Shown one piece after another: positions 23,978-26,661 of a stretch of 26,661 bases of DNA. The position numbers and the translations under genes are program-made. The notes below the pieces were generated by a model that did not search any database, had not been told where the DNA came from, and saw only the letters and a program-made list of their open reading frames with translations. The stretch is taken from contig CAYPNT010000034.1 of the NCBI GenBank assembly GCA_964412235.1, positions 1-26,661 on the forward strand, in the 5' to 3' direction. The stretch's first letter is position 1, and each line of letters starts with the position of its first letter. Origin of the DNA: JAYZQT01 sp964412235 (GTDB lineage Bacteria; Pseudomonadota; Alphaproteobacteria; MPNO01; UBA830).

Positions 23978-24998
23978 AAAAGTTCTTCCAACAACGGTAG
24001 TGGGCAGTTACGTACAGCCTGAATGGTTGGTAGACCGGGATAATTTAAAGGGTCGCCTTCCCCCAAGAGTAAGAGCCCGCGAAATGTGGCGCATCAGTGA
24101 AGAGCACCTTAACGATGCCCAAAATGACGCCACAATTCTCGCAATTCGCGACATGGAGCGTGCCGGAATTGATATAGTGACAGACGGGGAGGTCCGCCGC
24201 GAGAGCTATTCCAATCGCGTAGCGACCGCTTTAGGTGGCATTGACATCGACAAGCCTGGAACCGCAATCGATCGCACCGGCCATCCGAACCCAGTACCCC
24301 GAATCGCAGGTCCCATTCATCGCCAAACGCCTATTGAGGTGGACGACGTTCTTTTTTTGAAAGCGAATACGGACCGACGCGTCAAGATTACGCTCCCGGG
24401 ACCATTCACCATGACGCAGCAAGCGCAAAATGATCACTACGAGACAGACGAGGCCGCGGCAATGGATTATGCGGCGGCCGTCAATGAAGAAATCAAAGAC
24501 CTTTTCGATGCGGGTGCCGACGTGGTCCAACTTGACGAGCCTTATATGCAAGCGCGACCAGAAATTGCAAAGGAATATGCGGTAAAAGCTATTAACCGTG
24601 CACTTGAGGGTGTAAATGGAGAGACTGCTGTCCACCTCTGCTTTGGATACGCGCATGTTGTCCACGAACGGCCAGAGGGATATTCATTTCTGCCTGAACT
24701 AAATGACTGTTCTGCCGATCAAATTTCCATTGAAACCGCGCAGTCTGAATTAAACCTTAATGTGCTTAAAACATTGTCGACTAAAAAAATTATTTTAGGT
24801 GTCATTGACCTCAGTACAGAAAACATCGAAACGGCGGAGACCGTTGCCCACCGTATCCGCAAGGCCTTTGATCACGTTGGACCAGAGAAAATCATAGTCG
24901 CTCCCGATTGCGGCATGAAATACATGCGTCGCGAGGTGGCGTTTGGGAAACTGAAAGCGATGTGTGACGGTGCCGATATTGTAAGAGGTGAGTTATAA
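23970..24998 (+). CDS. Cobalamin-independent methionine synthase-like protein (MetE C-terminal domain only)
   Basis: This 342-aa protein corresponds to the catalytic C-terminal barrel of MetE; the N-terminal half of full MetE (about 750 aa) is absent. The zinc site is complete: His222 and Cys224 in AVHLCFGYAHV, Glu255 in QISIETAQ, and Cys314 in APDCGMKYM. Asp189-Glu190 in VVQLDEPYMQ fits the substrate site. It is therefore likely to transfer a methyl group to, or activate, a thiol. Short MetE-like proteins are known to act as core methionine synthases with other methyl donors or in alkyl-thiol chemistry. The start ATG follows AAAAGGTG and overlaps hisI by eight bases. Its presence in the folE-hisI operon links it to folate or amino-acid metabolism, but the donor cannot be read from sequence. 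Confidence 0.88.
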   Translation: MTEKVLPTTVVGSYVQPEWLVDRDNLKGRLPPRVRAREMWRISEEHLNDAQNDATILAIRDMERAGIDIVTDGEVRRESYSNRVATALGGIDIDKPGTAIDRTGHPNPVPRIAGPIHRQTPIEVDDVLFLKANTDRRVKITLPGPFTMTQQAQNDHYETDEAAAMDYAAAVNEEIKDLFDAGADVVQLDEPYMQARPEIAKEYAVKAINRALEGVNGETAVHLCFGYAHVVHERPEGYSFLPELNDCSADQISIETAQSELNLNVLKTLSTKKIILGVIDLSTENIETAETVAHRIRKAFDHVGPEKIIVAPDCGMKYMRREVAFGKLKAMCDGADIVRGEL

Positions 24999-25110
24999 TC
25001 AAAAATTCAGGTCAAGTTTTTAGGAACGGATTAATCCCCTAGAGACAATTTATGGTCTATTATATTGAAATCGGATATTAGATCGTCGGAGCTGATCGAT
25101 TTCAAAAAGC

Positions 25111-25662
25111 ATGACATCAACGGAGCATGACCGCTTTAAAAATCTACTTTTAATGGCTAAGGAAAGCCCATTTAAAGGTGAACGGCGCAATGCGTTAGAC
25201 GCTGCGGAACGCATCGCCCGCCGTTACAACATGACAATAGAAGAAGCTGCACGGTTTGGCAGTGAGCCGATGCAAAACACAAAACAACGAGCACAATTTA
25301 ACGCTGTGTTTCAGGAAGCGAAGGCTGAGGCTGACGTCCGTGAACAAACATTTTCAGAAATATCTAAGTTTTACCGAAATGTTGAAGACCGGGCACGGAC
25401 CGAAAAGGCACGCCATGAAGAAGCATTAGAAGCGGCCTATGCGCGCGGTCTAGACGCAAATGAGCGTCGACAAAGGAAGAGGGAAGCTAGACAGGCATGG
25501 CAAGCACCTCAAAACAATCGCCGGCGCGATCCGCTTGTGCACGCTCGAGTGTTACTCCGCGAGACAAGATTGCCCATTTCCGATATCGCCTCAATCTGCG
25601 GTTTAGATATTTGGACGGTAGTCGGCCTAAAGCTGAAAATGCGTAGGACCGCCTTGAATTGA
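25111..25662 (+). CDS. DUF2786-like N-terminal protein with a C-terminal HTH-like segment
   Basis: This 183-aa basic protein has no membrane segments. Residues 1-45 (FKNLLLMAKESPFKGERRNA and on to RRYNMTIEEA) resemble the DUF2786 domain. The middle (about 55-140) is highly charged and helical, rich in Glu, Arg, Ala and Lys, probably coiled coil. The C-terminal stretch RLPISDIASICGLDIWTVVG at about 153-172, followed by KLKMRR, looks like a helix-turn-helix. A DNA- or RNA-binding role is plausible but unproven. ATG at 25111 has only a weak ribosome binding site. Its stop lies 14 bases before the SDR start, so the two are probably cotranscribed. Confidence 0.7.
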   Translation: MTSTEHDRFKNLLLMAKESPFKGERRNALDAAERIARRYNMTIEEAARFGSEPMQNTKQRAQFNAVFQEAKAEADVREQTFSEISKFYRNVEDRARTEKARHEEALEAAYARGLDANERRQRKREARQAWQAPQNNRRRDPLVHARVLLRETRLPISDIASICGLDIWTVVGLKLKMRRTALN

Positions 25663-25676
25663 AACAGGATCAAAAG

Positions 25677-26432
25677 ATGCTTCAAGACAAAGTGTTAATA
25701 GTGACCGGTGGTGGTCGCGGGTTAGGTCAGGCCTATGCCTTAGAGGCAGCCAGCCTCGGTGCAAACGTCGTCGTAGGTGACATAATTGACTGCGGGCCAA
25801 CAGTTGAACAAATTCACGCTGATAACGGGACCGCTATCGGTGTTAGACTGGATGTTACCGACATGACTACTGTCACCGCAATGGCAGACGAGGCTGTTGA
25901 CATGTTTGGCCAAATTGATGCGCTTATAAACAATGCAGCCCTATATGGCGGTCTAACCGGAGGGCGCTTCGATCAACTCGACGAAGACGAGTGGGACCGA
26001 ACGATGAATGTTAACGTCAAGGGTATTTGGAATTGTTGCAAGGCAACCGTTCCACATATGCGAGCCCAAGGGAAAGGCTCAATTGTTAACGTGGCGTCTT
26101 TGGCCGCAACGTATGGGCTTCCGTTTGCCCTGCATTATACGACATCGAAAGCCGCTGTGATCGGCATGACCAGGGCCTTGGCTCGAGAACTTGGACGGTA
26201 TGACATTAGAGTAAACGCTATTGCTCCGACTGCAGTCGTTACCGAGGGTACAGCGGAGTTTTTTGGTGAAAAAACTGAAGGTGCTCTTGAGGTGATCAAA
26301 AACGATCAAAGCCTTAAACGAAATGCCCTTCCAAAAGACATGGTTGGCTCCGTCATGTGGCTTGCTTCGGATACAAGTGCCTTTGTTACGGGCCAAACAA
26401 TTGCTATCGATGGCGGGACCGTGATGTCTTAA
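25677..26432 (+). CDS. Short-chain dehydrogenase/reductase (SDR)
   Basis: This is a 251-aa classical SDR. The NAD(P) site is TGGGRGLG at 10-17, Asp35 in VVVGDI suggests NAD preference, NNA is at about 85-87, and the catalytic Ser141, Tyr154 and Lys158 are in VNVASLAATYG and HYTTSKAA. The C-terminal FVTGQTIAIDGGT is typical of the family. I chose ATG at 25677 with AGGA eight bases upstream; an upstream in-frame TTG at 25659 overlaps the previous gene and is less likely. It oxidises an alcohol or reduces a ketone of unknown identity. It precedes a Rieske oxygenase gene by 118 bases. Confidence 0.92.
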   Translation: MLQDKVLIVTGGGRGLGQAYALEAASLGANVVVGDIIDCGPTVEQIHADNGTAIGVRLDVTDMTTVTAMADEAVDMFGQIDALINNAALYGGLTGGRFDQLDEDEWDRTMNVNVKGIWNCCKATVPHMRAQGKGSIVNVASLAATYGLPFALHYTTSKAAVIGMTRALARELGRYDIRVNAIAPTAVVTEGTAEFFGEKTEGALEVIKNDQSLKRNALPKDMVGSVMWLASDTSAFVTGQTIAIDGGTVMS

Positions 26433-26444
26433 GTAATACCCTAA

Positions 26445-26474
26445 TTGATTTTATTCTTTTAAATTGTGTATGAT
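26445..26474 (+). promoter_or_regulatory. Possible sigma70-type promoter before the partial Rieske gene
   Basis: TTGATT (26445-26450) and TATGAT (26469-26474) are separated by 18 bases, matching the consensus at four and five of six positions. It lies 77 bases before the oxygenase start, directly after the SDR stop. Found by eye; no start-site data are available. Confidence 0.4.
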
Positions 26475-26550
26475 TTCTGCGAAGAAGATAAAGTCGAGAT
26501 AAGGGCATGGTCTTGGTCACGATTTTCCAACACAGGTTCGGAGGTAATTG

Positions 26551-26661
26551 ATGTTTCTAAAGAATGCTTGGTACGTCGCCGCCTGGGATACCGAAGTTTC
26601 AGACAGTCCGTTCTCGCGTGTAATACTCAATGAGCCAGTCGTCCTGTTCCGAACGCCAAAC
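26551..26661 (+). CDS. Rieske-type aromatic oxygenase, VanA-like (N-terminal fragment, cut by window end)
   Basis: Only the first 37 codons are present: MFLKNAWYVAAWDTEVSDSP, then a segment with VILNEPVVLFRT. This matches the N-terminus of VanA-type Rieske oxygenases and of the complete gene at 4445-5512 (NAWYIAAW, SRTIMDQPIVIYRD). The Cys/His ligands would lie beyond the window. GGAGG at 26540-26544 precedes the ATG by six bases. It is not a pseudogene as far as visible; it simply runs off the edge. Confidence 0.8.
   Translation, partial: MFLKNAWYVAAWDTEVSDSPFSRVILNEPVVLFRTPN

Overview
The window looks like part of an alphaproteobacterial chromosome, most likely a marine, Rhodospirillales-like heterotroph. 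This is an inference from gene content: a DUF3126 small protein (an alphaproteobacterial family), an adjacent folE-hisI pair, moderate GC, short intergenic gaps, and many catabolic enzymes of the kind common in marine Alphaproteobacteria. I see no tRNA, rRNA, CRISPR array, insertion sequence, phage gene or dedicated transcriptional regulator gene.

Layout. Positions 1-249 are a leader without a supported gene, followed by an amidase (+). Facing it on the minus strand are pyrC, mmsA and a VanA-like Rieske oxygenase that ends in a very strong terminator. Then a plus-strand pair: a DUF3126 protein and a glutathione transferase. Next come a UbiD-family decarboxylase (-) and, divergent from it, a polytopic membrane protein (+). 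Downstream lie a luciferase-like monooxygenase and an alpha/beta hydrolase (- operon), divergent from a second GST plus a 4,5-dihydroxyphthalate-decarboxylase-like protein (+ operon). A minus-strand operon HpcH/HpaI aldolase, amidase, quinone-reductase-like MDR enzyme follows, then a GmhB-like phosphatase (-) and a GFA/Mss4-like zinc protein (+). A two-gene molybdoenzyme operon (-) is divergent from folE, hisI and a short MetE-like protein (+). The right end holds a DUF2786-like/HTH protein, an SDR, and the start of a second VanA-like Rieske oxygenase cut by the window edge.

Most of the enzymes (two Rieske oxygenases, UbiD and Pht5-type decarboxylases, flavin monooxygenase, hydrolase, amidases, aldolase, MDR, SDR, MmsA, GSTs) fit breakdown of aromatic or heteroaromatic carboxylates and amides. 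The substrates cannot be read from sequence.

The most notable observation is at 5949-6650. The GST reading frame contains an in-frame TGA (5985-5987) exactly where relatives carry the catalytic Cys of the C-P-Y/W-x-Q-R motif. There is a well-placed ribosome binding site and ATG 36 bases upstream. A hairpin with a GGUC apical loop lies 17 bases after the TGA, the geometry of a bacterial SECIS element. I read this gene as a selenocysteine-containing GST that ordinary gene calling would start at an internal GTG, losing the active site. A second point of interest is the molybdoenzyme, which has an altered N-terminal Fe-S motif, no Tat signal, and an electron-transfer subunit fused to its membrane anchor.
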